The notes beneath the pieces are model-generated. The model did not search any database. It had not been told where the DNA came from and saw nothing but the letters and a program-made list of their open reading frames with translations. Shown in pieces: positions 42,912-51,580 of a stretch of DNA of 64,000 nucleotides. Numbering within the stretch: the stretch's first letter is position 1; every line of letters starts with the position of its first letter. The position numbers were made by a program, and so were the translations under genes. The DNA is from Ancylothrix sp. D3o (GTDB lineage Bacteria > Cyanobacteriota > Cyanobacteriia > Cyanobacteriales > Oscillatoriaceae): assembly GCF_025370775.1 (NCBI RefSeq), contig NZ_JAMXEX010000004.1, positions 77,441-141,440 on the forward strand, read 5' to 3'.

Positions 42912-44945
42912 GTGTTGTCAATTTATCAAGTGATCCAGAGAGAAATGAATCCTTTTGACTCAACAACTTTTAGGCCGGGAAATTTTTGGCAGGAACAGCA
43001 AGATGTTAATTTGACGGTGGATTCTATTCATCAAGATGTTGTCAGGGATATTGAGGCTCTTTTGGCACAGGTAGCTGCGGATAATCGCACTCGGACTTTG
43101 TTGTTAGCGGGGGATTCTGGGGCGGGGAAAAGTTATTTGTTGGGCCGGCTTAAAAGGCTTTTAAATTCACGGGCTTTTTTTGCTTATATTGGCCCTTGGC
43201 CTGATAGTGAGTATATCTGGCGCCATACGTTGCGAAATACGGTTGATAGTTTGATGTATGTGCCGGAAAATCAACAGGAATCTCAGCTTTTGTTGTGGTT
43301 AAAAAGTTTATCAACTTTTGAAAATAAGGGGTTGATGGAGCAGTTGTGGGGTGAGCGAAATTTGTTTATCCATAATTGTAAAAAGGCGTTTCCGAGAGGG
43401 ATTTATAATGCTTCCGAGTTTTTTGGGGTGCTTTATGATTTGACAAATTCTGAACTTTATCCGCTTGCTTGTGAGTGGTTAAAAGGTGATGATTTGGATG
43501 AGGATAATTTGAGGTTATTGCAGGTTAAGCGGTCGATTGATAGTGAGGAGACGGCGCGGAAAATTTTGTCTAATTTCGGCATAATTTCGGCGGCGACTCA
43601 GCCGATAGTTTTGTGTTTTGATAATTTGGATAATATTGATCGGGCGCTGGATGGGTTTATTAATTTGCAAGCTTTGTTTAATGTAAATTCAATTATCCAT
43701 AATCAGAAATTAAAGAATTTTTTTGTGATTATTAGTATAGTTACGAATACTTGGAAACAAAATTCTAAGCGGATTCAGCCGGCAGATTTGGCGCGGTTGG
43801 ATATGCAAATCAGGTTGCAGCCCATTAGTTTGAATCAGGCTGAGGCGCTTTGGGAAAATCGGCTTTTTTCCTTACACCGGCAAGCGGATAAAGAACCAGT
43901 TTCTAAGATTTTTCCGTTAAACCGGCAACAACTAGAAGAGAAGTTTCCGGGGGGAAAAACACGCCCGCGTTATGTGTTGATGTTGGGCCGGCAGTTGTTT
44001 CAAGATTTGAAGAATCGCGGGATTGATGGGTTAATTGAAGCTGAAAATAATGCTACTGCCGGCACACCTGATCCGTTGGCGGCGTTTCAGTTGTTGTGGT
44101 TAAAAGAGTTTGGAAAAATGCAGGAAAAAGTAACAAGATTACGTTATTTTTCTGCACCAGAATTAATGCAAATGTTGCGGGAAGCAATGGGGGCTTTGCA
44201 AGTGCCGGCTATTCAGCCGAAGTTGTTACCTAGTCCAACTTATGCGAGTTATTCTTTGAGTTATCATTTGCCGGTGCAGTTGGGAAGGGTGGGTGTTGTT
44301 TGGACGGAAGAACCGAATTTAAATAGTTTTTTTCATTTGATGAAAGCTTGTGAGAAAACTGTGAAGCGAAATTTGTGTCAAACGTTGGTTTTAATTCGTG
44401 GGGAATGGGTGGGAAATTCGGGTAATCAAGGTTATCGAATTTATCGCAGTATTTTTTCTGGAAGTCGTCATAAACATTTGATTCCTGATTTAGCTTCGCT
44501 GCATTATTTGGCGACTTATCATAGTTTGGTAAATGCTGCTTGTGCGGGGGAATTGGTGATTGGGGATTTAACGCCTAGTTTGGCAGATTTGGAGGGGTTT
44601 GTGAGGAAATCTAGGGTGTTTCAGGAGTGTTTGTTGTTGCAGGCTTTGGGAGTGTTTGAGGGGGCTATGCCGGTGGCGGGAAGTCGTCAAAGAACGGCTG
44701 ATTTTTCGGTGCGTAATTTAACTGAGGCTTTTGGAGAGGTGAAGGAGTTTTTGTTAAATTTGATGAAAACTCAGCAGATGATGGGGAGACAGGTTTTGAT
44801 TGAAAATGCTGTTTCTCAGTTTCCTTTGGTTGAGGGTGTTGAGGTGTCGCGTTTGATTGATAAGTTATGTGAGGAAAGGGTGATTTTTATTTTAGATCCT
44901 GCGGTTTCTAGTCAGGCGCAGTTGGTGTGTTTGGTGAGGAAATAA
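42912..44945 (+). CDS. P-loop ATPase B, paralogue of ATPase A
   Basis: The protein has 677 residues starting at GTG 42912 with AGGAGG just upstream. It aligns end to end with ATPase A: IQREMNPFDSTTFRPGNFW, Walker A GDSGAGKS (67-74), Walker B VLCFDNLDN, and the same C-terminal half. The duplication is old enough for substantial divergence, yet length and both Walker motifs are kept, so both copies are probably active and may form a hetero-oligomer. The eight-unit 13-bp repeat array starts at its stop codon. Confidence 0.8.
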   Translation: MLSIYQVIQREMNPFDSTTFRPGNFWQEQQDVNLTVDSIHQDVVRDIEALLAQVAADNRTRTLLLAGDSGAGKSYLLGRLKRLLNSRAFFAYIGPWPDSEYIWRHTLRNTVDSLMYVPENQQESQLLLWLKSLSTFENKGLMEQLWGERNLFIHNCKKAFPRGIYNASEFFGVLYDLTNSELYPLACEWLKGDDLDEDNLRLLQVKRSIDSEETARKILSNFGIISAATQPIVLCFDNLDNIDRALDGFINLQALFNVNSIIHNQKLKNFFVIISIVTNTWKQNSKRIQPADLARLDMQIRLQPISLNQAEALWENRLFSLHRQADKEPVSKIFPLNRQQLEEKFPGGKTRPRYVLMLGRQLFQDLKNRGIDGLIEAENNATAGTPDPLAAFQLLWLKEFGKMQEKVTRLRYFSAPELMQMLREAMGALQVPAIQPKLLPSPTYASYSLSYHLPVQLGRVGVVWTEEPNLNSFFHLMKACEKTVKRNLCQTLVLIRGEWVGNSGNQGYRIYRSIFSGSRHKHLIPDLASLHYLATYHSLVNAACAGELVIGDLTPSLADLEGFVRKSRVFQECLLLQALGVFEGAMPVAGSRQRTADFSVRNLTEAFGEVKEFLLNLMKTQQMMGRQVLIENAVSQFPLVEGVEVSRLIDKLCEERVIFILDPAVSSQAQLVCLVRK

Positions 44946-45047
44946 TGCGGCGGGTTAATGCGACGGGTTAATGCGATGGGTTAATGCGACGGGTTAATGC
45001 GACGGGTTAATGCGACGGGTTAATGCGACGGGTTAATGCGACGGGTT
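44944..45047. repeat. Eight 13-bp direct repeats (AATGCGACGGGTT)
   Basis: Eight head-to-tail copies start at 44944, 44957, 44970, 44983, 44996, 45009, 45022 and 45035. Six are identical; copy 1 has GCGGCG and copy 3 has GCGATG. The array begins at the stop codon of ATPase B and ends in a hairpin (CGACGGGTTAAAACCCGCCG). It lies 123 bp from the 3' end of the ParB-like gene. It could be a protein-binding array or only an expanded intergenic repeat. Confidence 0.85.
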
Positions 45048-45102
45048 AAAACCCGCCGCTACACGAATAAAACCCCTTCGGGGTTATGAGAATTTTGTAC
45101 AT

Positions 45103-45122
45103 AGTCCGTTAGGACTTTTTTC
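45103..45122 (+). terminator. Intrinsic terminator of the ATPase operon
   Basis: AGTCC-GTTA-GGACT followed by six T. It lies after the 13-bp repeats and a second small hairpin (AACCCC-TTC-GGGGTT, 45071-45085). Confidence 0.8.
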
Positions 45123-45170
45123 TTGTAGACGCTCTTTAACCGGTGGCTTTTTTCGTGTTTACATCCGGTT

Positions 45171-45956
45171 TTAACCGGCGGCTTTTTGCTGCAAAAGTTC
45201 AATTAACTGTAGCTTATTCATTCCCGAATAGCCCTTTAGCTTGAGTTTTTTTGCCTCTGCTTTTAGCTTTGTAAGCGTCATATTTTCATAGCCTGTATCT
45301 TTTATCTCCGCTGGCTTAATGGGTGGTTTCGGCTCAATAACCGGCTTTTCTTTCTCTTCAAAAAGCGCCGTTAATAACTCATCTTTGAAAGAGCTAAACT
45401 TCCTCTCTACAGCAGATTCTAGCTTCTCACTCAAAGAGTTTTCCAAACGTTCTATTAACTGTTTCAGCGATGCAGATTCCAACCCCACCGGCTGAACTTC
45501 TGCCGGCGCTTCAACAATTGCCGGTTTATCTTCAACAATTGCCGGTGCCACAACCAAAGCCGGCTTATCATCAACTACAGCCGGTTTATCCACCCCAGAA
45601 AAACCTAGCAAAACCTGCATTTCTTCTCTTAAAGCCGCCGCCTGCTCATCCGTCAAATCAAACACCCAAACCCACAACCGACTAATCCCTAATTCCTTAG
45701 CAACAAAACACCAATCCTCCCCATAAACTACCTCGTATTCTTCATCCTTATAAGCCTCAGATCGACGCACAATAATCGTCGCTAAATTTCCACCTTGTGC
45801 CTGCAAACTTTTTTCAATAGCCAGCCGCCTCTCTGGTGTAATTTCTGGCAAAAAACCGGGCCGAATAGCAATTAAATCCGTATCCAATTGACCGTGATTA
45901 ATCGCTTTTGGAAGCAATCTTTTAATAAGAGCATTTTGACCTTCTGCAAAATCCAC
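45171..45956 (-). CDS. ParB-like protein with C-terminal SAP/Rho-N-like domain
   Basis: The protein has 261 residues from GTG 45956. Residues about 25-115 follow the ParB N-domain pattern (LIAIRPGFLPEITPERRLAI; GGNLATIIVRR; YEVVYGEDWCFVAKELGISR; VWVFDLTDEQAAALRE). The canonical GERR box reads GEDW, so the CTP-binding residues may differ. A Val/Pro/Ala-rich linker with repeats of the KPAIVEAP type follows, then a coiled coil (about 165-205). A SAP or Rho-N-like helix-turn-helix (TLTKLKAEAKKLKLKGYSGM) closes it and may bind nucleic acid. It is the 3' partner of the nuclease-ParA gene, 14 bp downstream. Confidence 0.7.
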   Translation of the reverse strand: MDFAEGQNALIKRLLPKAINHGQLDTDLIAIRPGFLPEITPERRLAIEKSLQAQGGNLATIIVRRSEAYKDEEYEVVYGEDWCFVAKELGISRLWVWVFDLTDEQAAALREEMQVLLGFSGVDKPAVVDDKPALVVAPAIVEDKPAIVEAPAEVQPVGLESASLKQLIERLENSLSEKLESAVERKFSSFKDELLTALFEEKEKPVIEPKPPIKPAEIKDTGYENMTLTKLKAEAKKLKLKGYSGMNKLQLIELLQQKAAG

Positions 45957-45970
45957 TTCTCCTACTCCAT

Positions 45971-47455
45971 CTATTTACAAACTTTCATCAAATGCCGTGC
46001 CAAATTCATATAAGCATTCCAAGCATTCTCAGCCATTTGCTTATCTCCACTCGGCAAACTATTATCAAATTCAGCATAACAAAGCGGATATCCCTTATCC
46101 GGCGTTTGTGCAACCACCTTTAACTGTGGAATCCACGTTTTCTCATCAAATAATCTGATATTTTCAGCCCCCCGAATACTACTCAAAATTTTATTGATTT
46201 TATTCGTCATAATTGCCTGAACGCTTGTTGTCCGTGTATCGTACATACTCACAGCAATTCCCAAAATTGGTAAAGGTTCCTCCCTTAACTGCCCCACAGC
46301 CAAAGCGCGAGCAATCACATACTCCAAAGCTCGCACAGGATAAGGTGCTAAATGAGTAGGAACCAAAATTCCAGCAGATGCCATTAAAGCAATGGTGTTT
46401 GCTTTACCAAAAGAGGGCGGCGGATCAATTAATATAAAATCATAATCATCCTTATAATTTTTCAGCTTTCGGCTCAAAACTCGGTCAACATCCACTGTCT
46501 GAATTAGCGTCGCCTCCATGTCACTTAAACGAATATGAGAAGGCACAATATCTAACTCAATTTCTCCCCAATTTTTCTTAATAATTGTATCCGGTAGTTG
46601 CGTTTTAGTCTCCGTCAATAAATGACTAATATCTTTTTTCCCTTGGAACTCCACATCAACCAACGGATCAATCCCTACCCCCATCGTCAAATTTGCTTGC
46701 GCGTCAATATCAATCAACAAAACCTTTTTTCCTAACTTATTCAGCGCCGCCGCTAAATTAATCGTCGTCGTAGTTTTACCCACACCGCCTTTATTATTGA
46801 AAACCGTAATAATCATGCCTTGTCTCTCCTTTAAACTATCTTCCAAACTTGTACTCGTCATCACAACCGGCCCATTTCCAGACTGAGAATCATCCGAAGC
46901 TTTCTCCTCAAACATCCCCAGCATATCCTTATTACCAAACGCCTTAGAAATCAACTCCCCAAACTTAACCCTAACTAACTGTTGCCTTTTATAGCAAGCC
47001 TCAATCACCTTTAAACAAGTTGCCTTACAAAGCAACCGTAAAAAAAGCTTAGAATCCGCCACAAGTTCAGCCTGGGAATACTCAGCAATCACCTCCACAT
47101 TGCCATCATAATGATAAAAAATACGAAAGTCATAACCATTTGTCAAAAGCCCTAAAATCGCTCCCGACTTCCGCAGATAAGTATTCAATTGCCAGCCATT
47201 ATGAGTAAGTTTTTTACTCGGTGCCTTCGCCTCAATCACCAAATAGGGAGGATAAATTAAAGCCGCCTCTTTCGGATGAACTAAAAAATCAATCTTTCCC
47301 CTATTCAATGGAAATTGAGCCTGCCAGTCTTCATCACTATATCCCAAAATTTTTAACAAGGGAATAATGACTTGACGCTCCACATCCGCCTCACTACAGC
47401 GAAGCGTAATAGCTGCAAATAGCTCAGATAAACTACAATCGGCCAAATCATTCAT
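45971..47455 (-). CDS. HsdR-N-type nuclease domain fused to ParA ATPase
   Basis: The protein has 494 residues. Residues about 20-140 are a PD-(D/E)XK-type domain as in the N-terminus of type I restriction subunit HsdR: ERQVIIPLLKILGY, then D56 in GKIDFLV and E75-x-K77 in YLVIEAKAPS. Residues about 214-494 are a complete ParA/MinD ATPase: deviant Walker A NNKGGVGKTTT, LLIDIDAQANLT, Walker B DFILIDPPPSFG. A ParB-like gene follows 14 bp downstream. An internal ATG at 46816 (residue 214, MIITVFNNKGG) has GGAG 9 nt upstream and may give a separate ParA. The role could be partition or defence. Confidence 0.85.
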   Translation of the reverse strand: MNDLADCSLSELFAAITLRCSEADVERQVIIPLLKILGYSDEDWQAQFPLNRGKIDFLVHPKEAALIYPPYLVIEAKAPSKKLTHNGWQLNTYLRKSGAILGLLTNGYDFRIFYHYDGNVEVIAEYSQAELVADSKLFLRLLCKATCLKVIEACYKRQQLVRVKFGELISKAFGNKDMLGMFEEKASDDSQSGNGPVVMTSTSLEDSLKERQGMIITVFNNKGGVGKTTTTINLAAALNKLGKKVLLIDIDAQANLTMGVGIDPLVDVEFQGKKDISHLLTETKTQLPDTIIKKNWGEIELDIVPSHIRLSDMEATLIQTVDVDRVLSRKLKNYKDDYDFILIDPPPSFGKANTIALMASAGILVPTHLAPYPVRALEYVIARALAVGQLREEPLPILGIAVSMYDTRTTSVQAIMTNKINKILSSIRGAENIRLFDEKTWIPQLKVVAQTPDKGYPLCYAEFDNSLPSGDKQMAENAWNAYMNLARHLMKVCK

Positions 47456-47791
47456 GCTAATAAAACCAAGGAAAACCGCAAGAATTCCTCAGCCCTCGCT
47501 AATGCTCCCCTCATTCGGGATTTAAGGTGATTGCAATAACTATACCCCACACGCCCCACTAAACTCTAAATTTTTATATAAATTTTGTGTGAAGAAATCC
47601 CAACTAATTCGGCACAATTATTCTCTCATCACAAAATAAAAAAAACCTTAAATTTGAAGAGGGCGGTTAGTTAGAAAAAGACCAAAATTAAAGACTTATA
47701 CTTAAAAAAAGCAAAAAAATAACCCCCATAGGGGGTTTCGTTTCGTGTAGCCACCGGCATTAACCAGTAGCATAATATTGCAGAAAATAAC
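47456..47791. other. Intergenic region with terminator, no gene seen
   Basis: The region lies between the nuclease-ParA start and the HHL1-like stop. It contains one intrinsic terminator (47714-47737) and an otherwise A/T-rich sequence that should include the promoter of the parA-parB-like pair. Confidence 0.45.
47714..47737 (-). terminator. Intrinsic terminator of the HHL1-like gene
   Basis: On the minus strand AACCCCC-TAT-GGGGGTT is followed by ATTTTTTT. It lies 55 bp past the stop codon of the HHL1-like gene and isolates it from the nuclease-ParA gene. Confidence 0.8.
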
Positions 47792-48229
47792 TTAACCTTG
47801 CTTCTTCAAAAGCCCCGAAAAAGCACTCTTAATATTATCAACAGCATCTTGAATAAAACCTCCTGGCCCCGGTGCCGGCTTAACAGCAACCTGAACCGGC
47901 TCATCAGCAAAATCAGCACCCTTTAAACGATAACCATACTCCAAATTATTCTGATTCTTTTTCAAAACCGGAAACAACCGAAAAGCACCCTGTAACAAAT
48001 CATCCTCATTCTCAAAAATAGCCCGATTAATCATAGTAGAACGATTCACCGCCAAAGAACCAATCGGAAACCAATTCTTCTTATCCTTAACCCGCACAAA
48101 AACACTAAACTCCGGCAAACCATCCGCCTTCATATTCTCATACTTCTTACCGGCCTCAGCCCGCTTTCCAGCATTCTTACTTACCTTCTTTGCTGGCTGA
48201 ACCTTCCCGAACCCCCTTTGTGTAGCCAT
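47792..48229 (-). CDS. HHL1-like conserved cyanobacterial/plastid protein
   Basis: The protein has 145 residues with GGAG before the ATG. The basic N-terminus (KVQPAKKVSKNAGKRAEAGK) is followed by the conserved core EFSVFVRVKDKKNWFPIGSL, AVNRSTMINRAIFENEDDLL, GAFRLFPVL and LEYGYRLK. This resembles the plant thylakoid protein HHL1 (hypersensitive to high light) and its cyanobacterial relatives, which are linked to photosystem II protection. The plant protein has a membrane span, whereas this one seems soluble. The family call is from memory of the motifs. Confidence 0.6.
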   Translation of the reverse strand: MATQRGFGKVQPAKKVSKNAGKRAEAGKKYENMKADGLPEFSVFVRVKDKKNWFPIGSLAVNRSTMINRAIFENEDDLLQGAFRLFPVLKKNQNNLEYGYRLKGADFADEPVQVAVKPAPGPGGFIQDAVDNIKSAFSGLLKKQG

Positions 48230-48528
48230 CTTGCATAACTCCTAAACGTCTTTTACAAAAGTTTACAATATTTTCATAAAAAAGCGAACCCCTCACATAG
48301 CCAAGCATTTCGCAATCCCCACACCCACAACAGCGTCATAACCCCAACAAAGCGATCTACATCACACCCACCCCCCCACAAGATCACCCCAAAACCGATC
48401 ATCCCATCACCACCAAACCCCCAAAACATCACACATACAGCCAACAAAGATCACCCAAAAAACCCCAAAAAACCCCCATACTGCAAACATCAAAAAACAA
48501 AACAACAAAAACCAAAAAAACAGGAGCC
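48230..48528. other. G-poor low-complexity intergenic region
   Basis: The plus strand is extremely rich in A and C, with runs such as CACCCACCCCCCCAC and repeated ATCACCC/CCCAAAA. No coding frame is supported. Part of it (48415-48500) resembles the region before the second small paralogue (48740-48930), so the pair may have arisen by duplication that included upstream DNA. Confidence 0.5.
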
Positions 48529-48729
48529 ATGCTTAGCATTCGTGAACTCGTCAAAGAAGCACTCCAAACCGGCATCCTCACCCTAGAAGCCGAAAAAGAA
48601 CTGCGCCAACTCCTCAGCACAAAATACGACCTCCAAGACCTCCACGCCTTAATGACCCTGCAACACGGCGCCATATCAGGCAGAGTCCGCCAGCAATCCC
48701 GCCAACAACTCACCTACTCCCAAACCTAA
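48529..48729 (+). CDS. Small helical protein, tandem paralogue 1
   Basis: The protein has 66 residues: SIRELVKEALQTGILTLEAE, ELRQLL, DLQDLHALMTLQHGAISGRV, RQQ. AGGAGC precedes the ATG. It matches the protein at 48932-49156 over its whole length. Such short proteins of the pattern (I)xxLVxxAxxTGxLTxEAExxL are frequent in filamentous cyanobacteria, often unannotated. No function is known to me. Confidence 0.65.
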   Translation: MLSIRELVKEALQTGILTLEAEKELRQLLSTKYDLQDLHALMTLQHGAISGRVRQQSRQQLTYSQT

Positions 48730-48780
48730 AAACCCACCCCTGTGATCTCGATCAGATCACCCCATCCAAACAGTCACAAA

Positions 48781-48856
48781 AAAACCCCAAAAAGCATCAC
48801 CCAAAAACCCCAAAAACATCACCCAAAAACCCCAAAAGCATCACCAGAAAAGCAAT
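48781..48856. repeat. About 20-bp tandem repeats (CCCAAAAACCCCAAAAACATCA)
   Basis: Three or more tandem copies of a unit combining CCCAAAAA, CCCCAAAA and CATCA lie between the two small paralogues. The composition matches the upstream flank of the first paralogue. Confidence 0.7.
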
Positions 48857-48931
48857 ATCACATCACTCACCAAACAGAAAAAAAGCCCCATACTGCTGAA
48901 GACGCACACAAAATAAAACCAAAGCAGTATC

Positions 48932-49156
48932 ATGGGACGCATAGAAGAAATCATCAATCAAGCCATAACCATCGGCCAGCTTAGCCCAGAAGCCGAACAA
49001 CAACTAAAACAACACCTAGCAACCCAAACCGACCCCCAAGACCTCTTTGCCTTCATGCTACTACAGCACGCCTTCATCTCCGGTCGCGTTAGGCAAACCA
49101 GACAACAACTCCAGCCCAACCAAACAAAAAAACCCCCAAACAACACCTCCGAATAA
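48932..49156 (+). CDS. Small helical protein, tandem paralogue 2
   Basis: The protein has 74 residues: RIEEIINQAITIGQLSPEAE, QLKQHL, DPQDLFAFMLLQHAFISGRV, RQT, then a Gln/Lys/Pro-rich tail. It shares the LQHxxISGRVRQ box with paralogue 1. The two are 203 bp apart. They are followed on the same strand by the two kinase-WD40 genes. Confidence 0.65.
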   Translation: MGRIEEIINQAITIGQLSPEAEQQLKQHLATQTDPQDLFAFMLLQHAFISGRVRQTRQQLQPNQTKKPPNNTSE

Positions 49157-49354
49157 CCAAAACTCATTTCTAAAAACTCATTTTTCAAAACTCAAGAACC
49201 AGGATATGCGTCCCACTCCCTACTTAACCATTGGTCAAAACTCAGATCAAATAAATCTGCCATTTTTGACCACCATATCAAAGCAGCCAGACCCTAAAGA
49301 GGAAAAATCCAGCAAAGCGGTACCATAGAATCACGCGAAAAAAAGCTTCCAACT

Positions 49355-51106
49355 ATGACCTTTTGCACAAATCCCAATTGCCCAAGCCCCCAAAACACCG
49401 ACAAAGCCAAAACTTGCGCCACTTGCGGCTCAAAACTGCTCATCCAAGGACGTTACCGGCCCATCAAACCCATCAGCAAAAAAAACACCACATACTTCGC
49501 AATTGACGAACGCAAAAAAGTCAAACCCCCCTGCATCATCCAAGAAATCTACCCCTCATCAACCGGCCCCTACACCCAAGAAATCTTTCAAAACTATCAA
49601 CTACTCGCCCCATCACCCCACCTCCCCAAACTCCTCAACCACACCACCCTAGAAAACCGGCATTACTTCATCTTTGAATACATCGAAGGAACCAACCTCA
49701 ATCAAGAACTCCTCAGCACTGGAACCCTCACCGAAACCGAACTGGGGCAACTTCTCGAACAAATTTTACCCCTCCTCGAACAACTCCACAACCAACAACT
49801 CCTTCACAACAACATCAAACCCCAAAACATCATCCGCTCTAACCAACCCGACAAACCCTACATCCTAGTCGGATTCACCGGCACCCTCAACACCAAAACA
49901 AGCGACCCCATCTACAGCGCCCCCGAACAAATCCAAAGACAACCAATCCCCGCCAGCGACCTCTACAGCCTCGGCGTAACCTGCCTACACCTAATCACCG
50001 GCATACACCCCCTAGAACTCTTAGACAGCAAAGAAGATAACTGGGAATGGCAAGACTATCTCCGCCGTGAACTTCCCAAAAACCTCCTAATCGTACTGCG
50101 AAGCCTAGTACAAAGATCCCAACTGGGAAGATACCAACTAGCCAGCCAAGCCTTACAAGACCTGCATCCCCCAACTCAAAACGCCACCCCCAAAAACGAA
50201 CAGCCAGAAATCCTTCAACCCAAAGAGTGGAAATGCACCCACATCCTCAAAGGGCACAACAACACCATCCCCAGCATCTCCCTAAGTCCAGACGAACAAA
50301 CCATAGCCTCCGGTAGTCACGACGGCACCATCAAAATATGGGACGCCAAAAACGGCAAACTGATCCACAGCATCGAAGGAAATCCCTACATCCACGCCGT
50401 AGCCTTTACCCCAGACGGACAAACCCTAATTTCAGTCGGTCATCAATCCTGTATCAACCTAGTCAACCCCCAGACCGGTAAATATATCAAAAAACTCAGC
50501 CAACTCGAACAAGACATCGAATCCCTCGCCATCAGCCCAAACGGAGAAATCTTCGCCACTGGCGAAAACACCGGCATCATCAAACTTTGGGATCTCAAAA
50601 CCGGCGCCCTCTACGAAACCCTAATCAGCCCCGACTGTCAACCCTGGCATGGCGTAGACGCCCTCGCCTTTAGTTCCGACGGCCAATTTCTTGTCAGCAG
50701 TTCAGAAGTGTGGGATCTCCAAAGAAACAAACGCCTCTACAACTTCACCCCAGAAGCAATCTGGGCACACTCCATAGCCATCAGCCCCGACTGTCAAAGC
50801 TTCGCCGTCACCGGCGACATGGACAAAACCGCCAAACTCCTCAACGTCAGAACCGGCCAAATTATCCGCAAATTCAAAGGCCACCTCAAATCCTTACGCG
50901 CCCTAGCCTTTCATCCCAACGGACAAATCATCGCCTCCGGCTCTAAAGACGGACGCATCAAACTGTGGAACATCCACACCGGCCAATCAATCCAAACCCT
51001 CTCCGGCCACTCCAAAGTCGTCACCAATCTAATTTTCTGCCAAGACGGCAAAACCCTAATCAGCGCCTCCCAAGATAGAAAACTCAAAATTTGGCAGTGT
51101 GACTAA
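49355..51106 (+). CDS. Zinc-ribbon pseudokinase with WD40 propeller
   Basis: The protein has 583 residues. The N-terminal zinc ribbon has C4, C9, C21 and C24. The kinase-like domain (about residues 33-275) lacks all key catalytic elements: no Gly-rich loop (PISKKNTTYFA), Gln at the VAIK Lys position (CIIQEI, Q63), HNN in place of HRD (residues 151-153), and GFT in place of DFG (173-175). The APE (SAPEQ) and DLYSLGVT elements remain, so the fold is kept. Six or seven WD40 repeats (about 290-583) follow. It is predicted catalytically dead and probably regulatory for the related kinase downstream (51581). Confidence 0.85.
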   Translation: MTFCTNPNCPSPQNTDKAKTCATCGSKLLIQGRYRPIKPISKKNTTYFAIDERKKVKPPCIIQEIYPSSTGPYTQEIFQNYQLLAPSPHLPKLLNHTTLENRHYFIFEYIEGTNLNQELLSTGTLTETELGQLLEQILPLLEQLHNQQLLHNNIKPQNIIRSNQPDKPYILVGFTGTLNTKTSDPIYSAPEQIQRQPIPASDLYSLGVTCLHLITGIHPLELLDSKEDNWEWQDYLRRELPKNLLIVLRSLVQRSQLGRYQLASQALQDLHPPTQNATPKNEQPEILQPKEWKCTHILKGHNNTIPSISLSPDEQTIASGSHDGTIKIWDAKNGKLIHSIEGNPYIHAVAFTPDGQTLISVGHQSCINLVNPQTGKYIKKLSQLEQDIESLAISPNGEIFATGENTGIIKLWDLKTGALYETLISPDCQPWHGVDALAFSSDGQFLVSSSEVWDLQRNKRLYNFTPEAIWAHSIAISPDCQSFAVTGDMDKTAKLLNVRTGQIIRKFKGHLKSLRALAFHPNGQIIASGSKDGRIKLWNIHTGQSIQTLSGHSKVVTNLIFCQDGKTLISASQDRKLKIWQCD

Positions 51107-51580
51107 ACCCAAAACCCGCTTTTCCCGATCAACTCTAACTTGCTTCCATTAAATTTTTGTATGGATTGCCAAAGACTCAATAAGGAAGCCATCCCCATTG
51201 CAGTTTACTTTTGCTAAAGTTTTGTAAAGAAAATTATCAATTATCAAAGACTTGATTAAAAACCCCTAATTTGCAAGTTATTTCCCCTCATATTTCTTAC
51301 CATAAGCGAGAAACCTTGTAAATCAAGGCTCCATATTTGATCATAAATAGTTACATAGAAAACTAAATGTTTAAACCCTCCTTCAAATCAATAAACCGGC
51401 AGCACTTCCAAAGCCATGCTTTCAGCCATTTATAAGTATTGAAGCGGAAAAACTGAGTAATTTTGACTAGCCCCGCAGCCTTGAAATCATTTTCATAACA
51501 CCGAAAAGCGAACCTCCGGTCAAGAGGAAACTCCAAAGGAAGACTTACCATAGAAAACAGTCATAAGATTGGGTTGCGAT
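51107..51580. other. 474-bp gap between the two kinase-WD40 genes
   Basis: The region is A/T-rich with no supported coding frame. It separates the pseudokinase from the active-looking kinase and is long enough for an independent promoter. Confidence 0.4.

Noticed and set aside
44944-45047. CRISPR-like array
   Set aside because: The 13-bp repeats are directly adjacent with no spacers, and no cas genes are nearby.
48742-48984. 80-codon plus-strand frame
   Set aside because: It is made of the A/C-rich tandem repeats (His/Lys/Pro runs) and overlaps the real small gene at 48932.
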